Assembly (NCBI GenBank): GCA_033297075.1
Contig: MU858160.1
Span: 57,427-121,426, forward strand
DNA from: Rhypophila decipiens
Taxonomy: Eukaryota; Ascomycota; Sordariomycetes; Sordariales; Naviculisporaceae
Direction of reading: 5' to 3'
Length of the DNA: 64,000 nucleotides
The translations under genes were made by a program, and so were the position numbers. Shown here in pieces: positions 11,454-22,747 of this stretch; positions within the stretch are counted from its first letter, which is position 1; each line of letters begins with the position of its first letter. The notes beneath the pieces were generated by a model. It saw only the letters and a program-made list of their open reading frames with translations. It did no database searches and had not been told where the DNA came from.

Positions 11454-13710
11454 GCTTGTATATTAACGACTGGTTTATGAATCAGCATGTTTGAGGTGTA
11501 TAATAGAGGGGACCGACAGAGGCAAACAATATAATTTTTTTTAAAGCAGTCTCATGACTGACGACCTTCTACTCGAAATGACTACCGTGCAAATGGATGA
11601 CCCCTCGTGAGTAACTTGTTACCTTTGCCACCTTCCCGGGCAGGATGATGAGCCTCTTGTATTATGGTGTTGGTACAAGCTGTGTCCCTAGTCGGTTGAC
11701 TGGGTCGAAGAATGGGTGTCCCCAAAGAAGGGCCGTGAATACGTGTAAAAGGGGTGCTTGTAAGGCCTACAGAGTTGGAGGTAAAGGCGTTTCGTGATCT
11801 GTATGAGGTCTATCATGCATCGTGAGACGGCCTATGTTCAAGTTCCCATCTTTCAAGCCGGTTAGCGGTTGAGCTCGCAGAGGTACCATTGACATTGAAA
11901 CCCACAGCAACATTCTGACAGTCGTTCTCGCAAGATCGGCCGGCACCGCCCGCTCCAAAGATCATCTTGGAGTAGTTCAGCACAAGAGGCACTATTTTGG
12001 GAAGGTGATAATGGTTTACATCTGTGTTACCACCTTTGCAACATGGATCCTTGCTCCCCGATAACCTTGCAATGTGGGTAGTGTTCGGGAGCTTCAAGTG
12101 AGCAACATTGCTGCTACTCTGCCACGTGCTTCAGTTGCTTGCTTCCTTCTCGACGTGCCTCATACATAACCCACTTTTCATGGAGTGTTTCCGGGGATAC
12201 GGAGAGCGTTATTTAACAGAGACCAAATGTGGGCAATACCAGACATGAATTTCACGTTTGGTGTTGTCGTACAATCTAACCTGTAAGCTGTTAGGTAAGC
12301 TCGCAAACACCTAAGCGCCGAAGCGGATGTATCGGGATGCCGTGAACCGTACCTGCCTCTGGGGAGGGATTATCCTGTGGTGCTCGGCGTTCATGTGATT
12401 TGCGGGGAGATCATGGCCAGCTCATCTCTAGTTTTGCATCGACTCAACATCGGTGTAGATGCTGTGTTGTTGTTCCTCACGTGTATCCGGGGACTACGCG
12501 GTGTCACAGTAAGGCTGTATCAGGTACATTGCCTCTGTCTCGGGATTTCGCACATGTGGACTGTGAGGACACGGGAGTGCTACATGTGTGCTCCTTTTCT
12601 AGACTATGCTTAAAAACAAAACAGTCTGAGGAGAGACATGCATCTTGTGTGCTGGTTTACCTTGTTTCACTCCTCCCGGTGGAACCCTTCTAAGTTTACA
12701 TTGTTCCCTAAGTGGGAAATAGGACGTGAGCCTATATCAACATTGAGCCATCTTGTCATAAAAAGGGCGATTAGAGGAGGTGTTGGAATGAAATGGGCAG
12801 CCAAGGGCCCAAGATATATGGGGTGTTCTTTCATTCGAACTTGGGCAAGCTTCAGAGGTCTTTATTATGTTTGGACATACAGGGCAACCATAAAGCCTAT
12901 TTACTGGTAGCCAACATGGTATCAAATTGAACAAAAAGAGTCGACTACCTATTCTTACTGCTGTGAGAATTGATTGCTTGATGTAAATATCCGACGTGAT
13001 TTAAACCATTCCCCGAATCTCGTTTCGGCCTACTACATGCAAACTGTGAGGTGCTTTCATCTCGCAATCACTCTATTCTTACTGATATGAGAATCGATTG
13101 TGTGGTTCAACCGCACGGTCCGCACATACGCGTTGATTCTCGCCTGGGGCAACTCTCCCTTGTTGCTGCCCTCATGTTCTTCGGGCAGATAACAGGGAAC
13201 AGACGCTTATATTTCTCTGATGGTTGGGGAAATTTCATCCGGGCTCGGGTATAGGGTCATCAACTAATCCTCTCTCCGCTCTCAAAAGGCCTGTGAGACA
13301 AGCCGTCAAGTATGAAGCCATAAGAAAAAGGCGTTCTCCAAGGCATAAGTGGAAGTGACTCAGAAGTCGGCAAACGGCCCGCAAAGATCAAAATCGAATG
13401 CCATATAAACTTTAACTGCGTATTCATCTCCGTCAGTTGACGAAGTTGCTCAGCCTCCCAAGAGATGGGAACTGCGTGACGATCAGCTCGCCCAGGTTGT
13501 CCCATTTGGTGCCCGACGATTGTGTATAACTAGGCGCCAAGTCGCACCAGGTCATATAGCCGGCGGCACAGTCAAATAACAATGACGAGAGGGAAAAACA
13601 CAGCCCCGGGCCAATTCTGTCGAGACTGTTAGCGAAGCCGTGTACCGGGCATCGAGGCCTTGGCTTGATGACGCCGAAATCATGAGGTTATCCCGACGTT
13701 AAAATTAAAG
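11454..13710. other. Intergenic, no gene supported
   Basis: About 2.2 kb of DNA without credible coding sequence; open frames are short and interrupted. It contains the pair of 28-bp direct repeats listed separately. Confidence 0.4.
12949..13100. repeat. Pair of 28-bp imperfect direct repeats
   Basis: Bases 12949-12976 and 13073-13100 are the same 28-bp sequence with three differences, both starting CTATTCTTACTG and ending GATTG, 124 bp apart. The function is unknown; they could be the relic of a short mobile or tandem element. Confidence 0.6.
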
Positions 13711-13716
13711 TATAAA
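13711..13716 (+). promoter_or_regulatory. TATA box of the S41-like peptidase gene
   Basis: TATAAA stands 62 bp before the start codon at 13779, a normal fungal spacing. Confidence 0.45.
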
Positions 13717-13778
13717 CATGCTGTGGGCATCATGAACCTGGACGGCTGTCATTCCCTCAAGTGCCATCAGCGAGAGCA

Positions 13779-15913
13779 ATGAAGATTTTTAGTATGCATA
13801 TTCCTATGACTTTTGCAGCAGCCGCTGCCTTTCTTGGATGCTCTCGAGCATTTCCGCTGCTGGAGGAACTCCTGATGGTCGGGACTGTTCCTCCTGTGCC
13901 AATTCGCCCATCACTCGCCTACGCCTGTTTGAAGTCGGTGCCACTCGACAAGAAAACTGCTCTAGAGCACTTAGACGTGCTGCGTCCCTTTGTGGAATGG
14001 CAAAGCACCGTGGATTATCTTCGGGACCCGCCAAAGGGGTACCTATCTGAGGGTGTCGATCTAGTCCGCGGCTTGGATGAGATTCAGACCAAGGTGGAGA
14101 GAGGAAAAGACTACAAGAACGAGTTCGATTTTCTGGCCGCTCTGCATACCCTTTTACATGTTCGCGTGAGAGACTACCATTTTGCCCAAATCCCGCTTCT
14201 TACGGACCTCTTCACATTCGAACTGGGCTCCGAATTCATCTTAATTTCCCCGGATGGAGTCTCCAAGCCCGAGATATTTCTTTATGGGGATCTGCAGCAC
14301 GAAGACAACGGATATGCCCCTTCGCCAGTGTCGGCCATCGACGGAGTCTCAGCCCACGAGTTCCTACACAAGGTATCAGTCTATGATCGCTGGAGTCATG
14401 ATCCGGATGCCCGCTTCAACAGACTCTTTCCAAATGTGGCAAAAACCGCCTCCCCATTCTCACTCAAAGCAACCCCTCTCGCCCTCGACTTGCCAGACAA
14501 GACCACCGTCAAGGTCAAGAACGGGACAAAGCTGGAGTTTGCCAACACGGCCTGGTTCCGCGCCAACTTTACCAATGTGTCCTCCGGTTCCGACTTGTTT
14601 CGGCAATACGGCCTGGGCAACGGCACCGGGCCGAATCCGTCACCGAGCCTGTTTGAGCGCTGGAGGTTGATGAATTTTACCACTTCTTTTGAAGGCTACC
14701 CAGCGCCCCTCTACCAAAGCTCCTCTGCTGGGGGTTTCCTACTGAACGATGACAAGGCGCTATCCGATGTGGCAATCCTATCCGTAAACTCTTTCAATGA
14801 GGTTTTCTCTCCCTATGACCCTAACTTTCTGTCAATGGGGTATGAGCCTCTCTTCTTTTACAATGCTGTGGCCGGGATTCTTCGAGAGGCAAAGGAACAG
14901 AACAGGTCGAAGCTCATCCTCGATCTCCAGGGCAACCAGGGCGGCGCGATTAGCACCATACTCGCTCTTTACCTCAGCCTCTTCCCAAACAAGCACAAGA
15001 TTTTCCCAGGGCTGTACCAGATGAGAGCTCATCCGCAGGCCGAATGGTTTGGAGAGGAGACATACAATGCCAGCGAACCGAGTATGCTGCCCTTCGCGCT
15101 TGGCGATAACAAGTTTGTGAAGTCTTGGCTCAACGGCGTGGACTCCAACTGGACTCTCTGGGAATCATTCGCAGAGTTTTATAACCCGGTCAAGGGCTTC
15201 AAGAGACAGGGGAAATACACACGTCCATCCCTCATACGGCCCGACACTTATTTGCAAGCTGGGATATTCGACTTCAGGGCACCGTTCGACCAGCCGCCTT
15301 TCAAGCCCGAGGATATCATCATCATCACTGACGGTTGTGTGGATCGGCATGTGCTATATTCACTGATGCCTTGGTCAACGTTCACCGAGTGAAAACCGTG
15401 GCCATGGGCGGGAGGGCACACGAGGCCCCGATGCAGGCTATTGGCTTCACCAAAGGGGGTCCTCTATACGGTCTCGGCCTCCTGATAGCTCCCCATGGGA
15501 GCGCAGTGGATCGGTCCAATGTTCCGGGTGGACTGCAGATCCCGCCCCCGATTGACTCCACATTGCCTCTCAGGATTCTTTCCGCTCAGGGTAGCAGAGC
15601 TAGCTGGGCAAGTGGAATGACGATCAATCTGGGGAATGCGATACCTTGGGACTCTCCTAATGATGGGGAGGGTGCGTTGCCGTACCAGATGATGTACGAA
15701 GCAGCTAACTGCAGGCTGTTCTACACCTGGGACATGTCGAGAGAGATTGTGAATGTTTGGAAGGCGGTTGCCAACGTGGCCTGGAATGGAGGAAAGTGCG
15801 TGAAGGGGTCGACCACGACAAAGGATGGGAGGATTGGTGGAGTGCCCGTGTACTCGAGCAAGGTTGACGACAAGTACAGCCTGGGACCTGGGCCCGGGGC
15901 CTTGAAGAAGTGA
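13779..15913 (+). pseudogene. Secreted S41-like (CPAF-type) peptidase, interrupted by a frameshift next to the catalytic serine motif
   Basis: The first frame (13779-15392) begins with a signal peptide (MKIFSMHIPMTFAAAAAFL, then a Cys and Ala-Phe-Pro). It continues through an N-terminal domain and a tail-processing-protease-like fold with many Asn-X-Ser/Thr sites, including LILDLQGNQGGAIS and EDIIIITDG. Family members continue directly with CGSACAIFTD, which holds the nucleophile Ser. Here that segment is in the next frame (from about 15335 to the stop at 15913, ending GPGPGALKK). One base appears to be missing in the GGTTG at 15333-15337. There is no room for an intron, because both sides are conserved and adjacent. 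Either the gene is recently disabled or the base was lost in sequencing. As read, translation would stop at 15392, without the active site. Confidence 0.75.
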
Positions 15914-16803
15914 TCCTGTCAAGTATCCTTTTCTTGTTCCTGCCATACAAGCCGCCCTAATGGCTACCTGATGTGTCGCAAAGCGCATGCGAAATATTAC
16001 TACAATAAGGTTGTAGCACTGCACTCGACAAACTCTCCTTCAGCTCTTGGCTGCTCGGAAGGCGTTCGTCCAGCGTTGATCACAACCGCTCATAGGAATG
16101 CCGTGTACGCACCCTCTCAACAAAGTGGTATGACTATTGCAGATGTGCTTCGAATAAAGAGGCAACGTTGAATAAGAAGCGCAACAGGCGCGTCAGAGTC
16201 TGTCCTTGAGACGATCCGACTCTTGCAGTGTCTCATATCCAGATCGGCGAGAGCGAGTTCAGCTCTCCTCTTGTCAGTCAGATGTTCAAAAATTAGACCC
16301 TTTGGATTCCACAGAGCCAATGATGAGGATAGCTGCGGCGTCCAAGTCTTTACGGAAAACTCTCACCAAACACAGCTCGTCCTGCGTATGCGGCCCAAGT
16401 AATACTATGCACTTGCTTCCGGCGCTAGGCAACTTATACTCCTGTCTCAGCCAGCCACCACCTACATGTAAATCGCCAAGACTGGCCTTGAAATACGGGT
16501 TAGTTTCATATTGAAACATGCACAAGTGTAACACGGTCACGGGTGTTGAGAATGAGACGGGACAATCGCGAGAATATCTTGCCACTTGCTTTGCTTCTTC
16601 AGCTACAAAAGGGATGGTGTCGCCGTCAAGTTTGGCATGTTGCTCTAATCCTACAAGACAGAACTCCCTTTTATCATCCACTCAAGATAGATACCATCCA
16701 TTTACTTCTCCTTCAGCCTCCTATTCCATCCCTTTGTAGGGCTAGAAAGGTACCTTTTCCCCTTCTTGCTAGTACGCCGGTCAAGCCTAATCAAATACAT
16801 AGC
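15914..16803. other. Intergenic with one weak minus-strand frame
   Basis: Apart from the doubtful frame at 16286-16681, nothing coding is seen. The last 200 bp are pyrimidine-rich (16660-16730), as often found just upstream of fungal genes, and are probably the lectin promoter and leader. Confidence 0.35.
16286..16681 (-). CDS. Possible small hypothetical protein
   Basis: This 131-residue frame lies divergent to the lectin gene and has a protein-like composition (for example ASLGDLHVGGGWLRQEY and LLGPHTQDELCLVRVF). I see no domain, signal peptide or codon bias, and it could be chance. Listed only because it is open from a proper ATG to a stop and not the shadow of another gene. Confidence 0.2.
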   Translation of the reverse strand: MDDKREFCLVGLEQHAKLDGDTIPFVAEEAKQVARYSRDCPVSFSTPVTVLHLCMFQYETNPYFKASLGDLHVGGGWLRQEYKLPSAGSKCIVLLGPHTQDELCLVRVFRKDLDAAAILIIGSVESKGSNF

Positions 16804-17244
16804 ATGTCGTACACCATCGCTGTGCAGGTCTTCCAGACCAACCAGAATGCCTTTTTCGACGTCGTCGAAAAGACCGTCTTCCGCAACGGCACCTGGGCCG
16901 AGACCAACGGCACCCACGTCCTCACCATGGGCGGCAGCGGGACAAGCGGTTCGCTCCGCTTCGTCGCCGGCACGGGCGAAAACTTCATCGTCACGCTCGG
17001 CGTGCACAACTACAAGCCGTGGGGCGACATCGTCACCAAGCTGGACCCTGCCTCGCAGACTGGCGTTGTCATCACCCCGCAGTATTACGAGTCGGAATGG
17101 GGCGGCTCGCCAGTGCAGGCCCGCGTCGATGCTCGCTGGAAGACGCTTTCTTCCTATGAAGTCACCCGTGATGGGCGGAAGTATGCCTTCAAGTATACCG
17201 TGACTGATGGGAACAACCTCAAGGTAAACATTGTCATTGGCTAG
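16804..17244 (+). CDS. Fungal fruit-body lectin (Agaricus bisporus lectin-like)
   Basis: This 146-residue protein matches the fungal fruit-body lectin family across its whole length (about 142-147 residues in known members). The family forms actinoporin-like beta-sandwich tetramers that bind Gal-beta-1,3-GalNAc and, at a second site, terminal GlcNAc. Recognisable stretches are MSYTIAVQVFQTNQNAFF, GTHVLTMGGSGTSGSLRF, ENFIVTLGVHNYKPWGD, VVITPQYYESEWGG and the end VTDGNNLKVNIVIG. There is no signal peptide, in keeping with the cytosolic storage of these lectins; members are regarded as defence proteins against fungus feeders. The gene is intronless with strongly C-ending codons, unlike the flanking DNA. 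Confidence 0.93.
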   Translation: MSYTIAVQVFQTNQNAFFDVVEKTVFRNGTWAETNGTHVLTMGGSGTSGSLRFVAGTGENFIVTLGVHNYKPWGDIVTKLDPASQTGVVITPQYYESEWGGSPVQARVDARWKTLSSYEVTRDGRKYAFKYTVTDGNNLKVNIVIG

Positions 17245-17807
17245 GCGAGTTGATCTGACTTGGAGGGTCTTGGGACATTTACTCCCGTGTCTTGTTGCAT
17301 TCTGAGATGTCAGTATTAGCTCTAGTCTAGATGGACAAGCTACACCGTCGGGCATCGCCTCTTGCCTTGCATTCGGTACCACCTGATACCGTGACATGTA
17401 GACAAAGCTTAACCCTGTTGTATTGATGACTGACGGCCGTATTCTTAAGTAATGGGTCCAGCGACACACACATACATGTACGGTACTTTATTTACATGCT
17501 CGTAAAGCAAATGTGTATATCTGAGGAAATACGATTACCTCCTTCCCCTTTCGGCTTTAGGGCTAGGAGGATCCTCGGACTTGGAAAGCTTACGTTTTGG
17601 CCGAAAACCCCGCATTAGGCACGTTTATAACGGGTGTTCTGGAATGATGGACATATCACAGATACAGGATTTCACCGCCGAGGACAACATCTTAGGACGA
17701 AAAAGTTTCCTACCTGAGGGAGAGTCCCATTCAGCATCACCAAGCCGTATCAAAGACCGATACCTGAGAGACCCACAGTTGGCTGTCACAAATAGAACTG
17801 ATCAAAA
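17245..17807. other. Intergenic
   Basis: Lectin 3' flank and promoter of the acetyltransferase gene; the open frame 17581-17895 runs into the next gene in another frame and is judged non-coding. Confidence 0.3.
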
Positions 17808-18566
17808 ATGGCCACCGCCACTAGACCCAACACAGGCGGCATCAAAATCCGCCCCGTCGACATCCCGCGCGATCTGCCCATCATGGGCGTCCTGACCCGC
17901 TCTGCATTTTCGTATTCGTCCCGGGTCTTCTTTCCCCTTGACGATTCTCTTCCCAACCCCGAAGAACAGGAGCAGTTACTCCGAAAAGACGAAGAAAAGT
18001 GGCGGGAGGTTAGGATCGCCCGTCGGTGGCAAGACGGATGTCCTGTATTTCTGGCCGAGGACACAGAGACTGGGCGGGTCGTGGGAGTTGCGCAATGGAA
18101 GCCGCCAAAGGGTGATGGCCGGTGGAAAAGGGAAGGGACAGGGCTCGAGGACATGGACACAGAACCACCGGCCAGTATGGATGTCAAGAAGTATGACGAG
18201 GTCATGGCTGGGGTGGGTGTCGATGAGGGCAGAGCCCTGAAGAAAGTTGGTTTAGAGGAGGAGAATTGTTGGTGTAAGTCTCAGACCCAACTCACCAAGG
18301 TGGATTCACGCAGCTGACAGTTCGTTCGAGCTGCAGATCTCATGACCATCGCTACGACCCCTGATCAAAAGCGGCGCGGAATTGGCAAGATGCTGATGCA
18401 GTGGGGTCTTGACCAGGCCAAAGCCGACAAGAGGAATGTCTTCCTCACTGCTACTGACGAGGGCAAGTTTCTGTATGAGAAGGTCGGGTTCAAGCTCCTG
18501 GATGAGTTTGAGGCTGCGGGGAAGACGCATTATGCCATGATGCTTTTTAACCAGGGTGATGAATAA
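17808..18566 (+). CDS. GNAT-family N-acetyltransferase
   Basis: The spliced protein has 231 residues (exons 17808-18273 and 18337-18566; a GT-AG intron of 63 nt with TGG-T/AT-CTC phase). It has the GNAT fold. The N-terminal strands include VFLAEDTETGRVVGVAQW (beta-4), a charged insertion follows, and then the acetyl-CoA-binding motif A LMTIATTPDQKRRGIGKML (QKRRGIG corresponds to Q/RxxGxG/A). The sequence ends with VFLTATDEGKFLYEKVGF, typical of the fungal subfamily. The acceptor substrate cannot be predicted. No targeting signal is seen, so it is probably cytosolic. Confidence 0.88.
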
Positions 18567-18848
18567 TAATTCATGAAGAAGCAGAGGTGCGACATTTGTT
18601 TTGTTCCAGATATCGATGTAGTGGTTCAGTCTGCCCCTGGAGATCAAATGGTTGGGGGACGAGGCAACTGCAGTGGCTCCTATCAGCTTTCGCCAGAATA
18701 TCACGATCTGTGAGACTCTGAGATGTCGCGACATCAAATGGAATCATTGGGTGTGAACCGTGACCTAGACTCATACGACCCCGAAAGAGAGGCACTAAAG
18801 ATATGTCGCTCGGAGTATGAAAGGCCTCTGCCAACGACAAAACCGCGA

Positions 18849-21800
18849 TTATTGTAATCTCGGCCTCTTCACAACACGATGACCATCCACCTCGGCACCT
18901 GTGCCAAACAGTCTATCCAGAATCCGCTGACCCCTGCGCCAGAGATCCAGAGCCTCCATGTCTGACATTCCCGCCCGAGAAGCGTCGAACCCGACCAAAT
19001 TCGACTTGAAAGCCGCCACGAAATCCGGAGACGCAGCAACTGCTCGCGGTGCCCAGCCCCGGTCAACCGTACCAGAATCGACAAACGCCTCCGTAAGCTG
19101 CACGTAAAGCTGTGCGCCGCCACCGTCCCCACCACGAGCTATCCACTCTCCATCCGTCCAAATGTCCCATGGCGTCGTCGTGACCGTCGTGCCCCACCGG
19201 GTCAATGGGCTACTGCTGATCTGTATATTCTGGCTGGCGTGGCACCCCGCTGTCATGAGAAGATAGCGGATTACCTCGGGGCCCATCCCAAAACAGTGGA
19301 ATGCCTTCCTCGTGATGCTGCAGAGGAACGGCCGCTTGATGGCGTGGTACAAGAGGGGGAACCGGGAGGGCAGGTTCGCGATCGAGACACGCCGGTGCGT
19401 GGCCACATAGTGTTCGATAAACGAAAGCAGACCCAGCTCAACGGCTAGAATAAGAGCGACTATATCCAAATTTTCGGTGTTGCTGTTGCTGCTGCTGCCG
19501 CCGCCGCCGAGGTGGGGATACAAATAATTGGCTGCTTGGGTTCGGAAGTATTCCGTGTGATTAATGACGACCTGAAAGTCCAAAAGAGTGGCCAGCACCA
19601 GCTTTGGTGCGTCCTTGTTGGCTGCCTGCAGAAACCGAAAACCGGTGTAGATCTCGTTGCCCGACGCGCGGCTCAGCTGGAGCATGCACATGGGGAAGCA
19701 CGCGAGCGCGATGCGGGCGTCAAACTCCCCGGGCGCTATGTACAAACAGTCCATGGCCCAAGTCGCGTCGCTATCGAGGAACTCGGCGACGGAGCGGTGC
19801 ATAAAGACGACCTGGGTGTCGACGATAGGGTCCTCGCGCGGGTTCCATGGCGCGGGCACGAACCTCTCCACGTTCCACTGTATCTCCAGCAAGCCCCCAC
19901 AGAGACTGTTTAGACGTACGGGGAAGCTCGTGCGGATATGTTCAACCTCGTCAGGCCCGAGGGCGGACTGGGCCAGCTTTCGGCAGCCCATGAGGTTGTC
20001 GTGGTACTCATCAAGGAAGGCGAGGGCGAGCGTGGGCACGCAGCCGGCCGTGATGGTCTTGTCAGCGAGGGCCTCGTGGCAGATGCGCAGGAGCTTGGCG
20101 CAGTGCTGCTGATATCGCGGGTCGATCTTGCGAATCATGTAGGCGAACATGGCCTTGAGTTCCTTGGGCAGCTCAGCCACGCGACGTTCCAGCTCGGGAA
20201 TCCGGTCACTTCTACAAAGGCCCTTCAGCAGCGATCGGCACGCTAGGACAATCCAGAGGAAGATGCCGTCCGCCTTGTCCATGAGATCCGCCAGGAGCTG
20301 CTTGGCCCGGTCCTTGGTCTCGTCCCGCCGCATCAGAGATTGGAGGTAAGAGTGGCCGCCGACCGAGTCGAGCACGTACCGCTCAATGTCGGGTTTCGTC
20401 AAATCTTGCATCCGCAGCATACGCCTGCTGGCAAAGGCGTCGAGGAAATCAGGCTTAGGCCGGCTGGATACGACAAGCTTCAGGTTCGGGTACTGGCAGA
20501 GATTCTCGATGAAGGAGATGCCTTCCTGAAAGTCGCCCGAATATTCGTCTAGCCCGTCGATGAATAAGCACACCTTGGTGGGCGTGCGAGACAGTCGCTC
20601 AAAGGCCGCTTGGGTTTCTGCAATGATCGGGAGGGCGAGGGAGGGATCAGGAGACTCGAGCTCGGTGACGTCTTTCCACATGTCTGGGAGCAGCTGCGGA
20701 ATCAAGGAAGGGTCGGCCTCGAGGATGTGGTGAAGGAGTGTGCGAGTGAGGCCTTGGTACGTGTTCTGCTCTGGAGTGCCGAGATACCAAAAGAAAAAGC
20801 AGCCCGTAATTAGGGAAGAGCCGCCAGTCCATTGGGAGAGATAATCTTTGGTGGTTCCGTGGTGGTACAAGTGCTTCATCAACGTGGACTTTCCACATCC
20901 AGCCTTTCCAGATACCCTGGACTGGACAACGTGAGCAAAAAGGATGATCTACAAAACCACCAAAGAAATATGGAAAACGTACCAGTAAAGCCCGGACCCC
21001 GAACGTAGCCATTCGGGAAAGTCGGCCCATTTTTGGCCGTCGAGCGGCGGTCGTAATGCCCATTGCAGTGTCTAGGAATGTGCGGGCGATATAAAGTTTC
21101 TCCTGTCGTCAATTTTGCGGAACCAGAGCGTTTTCAGCACCCTTTTCCGGCACGCCATATCGAAGCTGACTCTGGCCGCTTTGATAAGATGCGACTCTGG
21201 CCCCCCTGCGTGCGTAAAACCGGAGCTCAGCAGCAGGCGCAGTGTTGTGAAGCTGCCGACCTGCTCCATATCCTCAACGGCCATAGACACCAACGACTTG
21301 GAGCTGTCAGCCGGAGGCACCAGGTCGTTCAGCTTGGACACAAAGTAGGATAAATCGTTGATGAGCCGCTCCAGCTTTTCTTTGTCGACAGCCAGCCACC
21401 GGATCTTTGCGACGGGCGAAGACCCCGACGCCGTCCGGCCCTTCTGGCTAACGTTGAGTTTCTCAAACGGACTGGTGAAGCGCACCATGCGAGAGTAGCA
21501 GATGGTCGTCTCATCGCTAGGTCCACTCTTGTCGAAGTGCTGGGCATGCTTCAGGCCGTAGCGGTTCTGAATATCGCCCGACTCGTCGGCTAGCTTGCAT
21601 ATCGCATTTAGGACTGCCCTGATGGCCTCCTTGTTTGCGCCTTGCACAAGTCGCTTGTCGCAGTTCTTCTCAAGCAGGCGCACCCTCTCGGCCCACTGCA
21701 GGAACAACGTCTTCTCGATGTCGAGCTTGGTGTTGAGGACCTCAGCGTCGCGGCCCATGGACCGGATGGCGGATATGTTGGAGATGATGTCGATGCAGTC

Positions 21801-21854
21801 CTTGAAGATGGACGCCAGCGCCACGACGCCGACGGCGAGCCCGGCGACTTCCAT
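18849..21854 (-). pseudogene. HeLo-NACHT NOD-like receptor with in-frame stop between the two domains
   Basis: Exons are 21854-20983 and 20916-18849, with a 66-nt intron that rebuilds YWVSGKAGCGKSTLMKH (Walker A GKAGCGKS). Residues 1 to about 220 form a HeLo domain (start MEVAGLAVGVVALASIFKDC, with CYSRMVRFTSPFEKL and LINDLSYFVSKLNDLVPP later), the membrane-attacking or signalling module of HET-S and related proteins. The NACHT follows, with Walker B VCLFIDGLDEYSGD and the sensor SSRPKP. Then comes a DUF7791-like part with VVFMHRSVAEFLDSD and a C-terminal region without recognisable WD, ANK or TPR repeats. Codon 261 is TAG (bases 21074-21072), in the linker just after WFRKIDDRRNFI. The reading frame continues unchanged on both sides for 979 codons, so a single point change separates the two domains. 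As it stands it would yield a HeLo-only protein. Function in allorecognition or cell death is inferred from the architecture. Confidence 0.8.
19480..19510. repeat. GCT/GCC-type triplet repeat inside the NLR gene
   Basis: On the minus strand this encodes a GGGG-SSS-Asn-rich run in the C-terminal region of the receptor. It is likely a disordered linker and prone to slippage. Confidence 0.6.
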
Positions 21855-22747
21855 GATCAGGGTACCGGTAGATTACCGCATTGGTGGGCTTGGACTCACA
21901 AGACCTGTAGTTGATAAATCGTGGAAAGGGAAACGTTTATGAACAGAGCGCTGTGCTTGGCAAGTATTTATCTTAATGGAGCGCACCATATTGACCATAG
22001 CTGCAGTGGCACAGCACGCCAAGGGCTTGACACTCCGCGTCACAAATGACTTCTCTCGTCGCCCCCAATTAAAAGCTGCCAGCATGTGCATGACAAGCTA
22101 CCGTGGGAGGTCAGAGCTGGCAACCCTCGGAATAACCCAAGTTTTCTTAACTAGAATCTAAGGACCTCGATTAAACTCATTAAGCACAATTCAATGTAAA
22201 CAGGCTGAAAATACGGTCAACCAGCTACTTAGCTTGAAGTGCTTAAACGACCTAATCCATGATATATGACCCTAACCCTCACTGTTGTATATGCCCTATT
22301 CTGCTTAAATACCTAATTTCTTTCTATGAAATATCACATACGGCCATAGATAGTGGAAAACTCGGGATCCCGTCCGCTCTCCCATAGATAAGCCCCTAAT
22401 CGCCGGACTAGTAGTTGGGTCGGTGACGACCAGCGAATCCCCGGTGCTGTATGTTTTTTTGCTCCTTACCGTTTTGGGGTAGCTCTGTGGCTTTTTGCAT
22501 CCCTGCCGCGCCCCACTTCTCCAAGCCAGAAATGAACTAGCTGAGTCAACACAACGACACAAGAAGACGACCAGCCTTCAACTTGAACTTCCGTGCACCT
22601 CATATTTCACAACTTATTTAACCTTGAACCCATCTCTCATTCTCAGTCTTTCTTCTCATCGCATGGAGAGCATCAAAAACCTGATGACAATAAGCCACAA
22701 CGCCGTTCCAAGTCCAAATTTTCATTATATTAGTCCAGTCTCCTAAG
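21855..22747. other. Divergent intergenic region between the NLR and Myb-like genes
   Basis: AT-rich DNA (especially 22140-22330) without credible genes. It must contain both divergent promoters. Confidence 0.35.

Noticed and set aside
15333..15392. Intron explanation for the S41 frameshift
   Set aside because: Conserved sequence is adjacent on both sides, leaving no room for an intron; the simplest reading is a missing base.
21010..21140. Intron ending at the TAG of the NLR gene (TTCCTAG as acceptor)
   Set aside because: The only donor at suitable distance would remove the conserved LWFRKIDDRRNFI segment, so a real nonsense codon is more likely.
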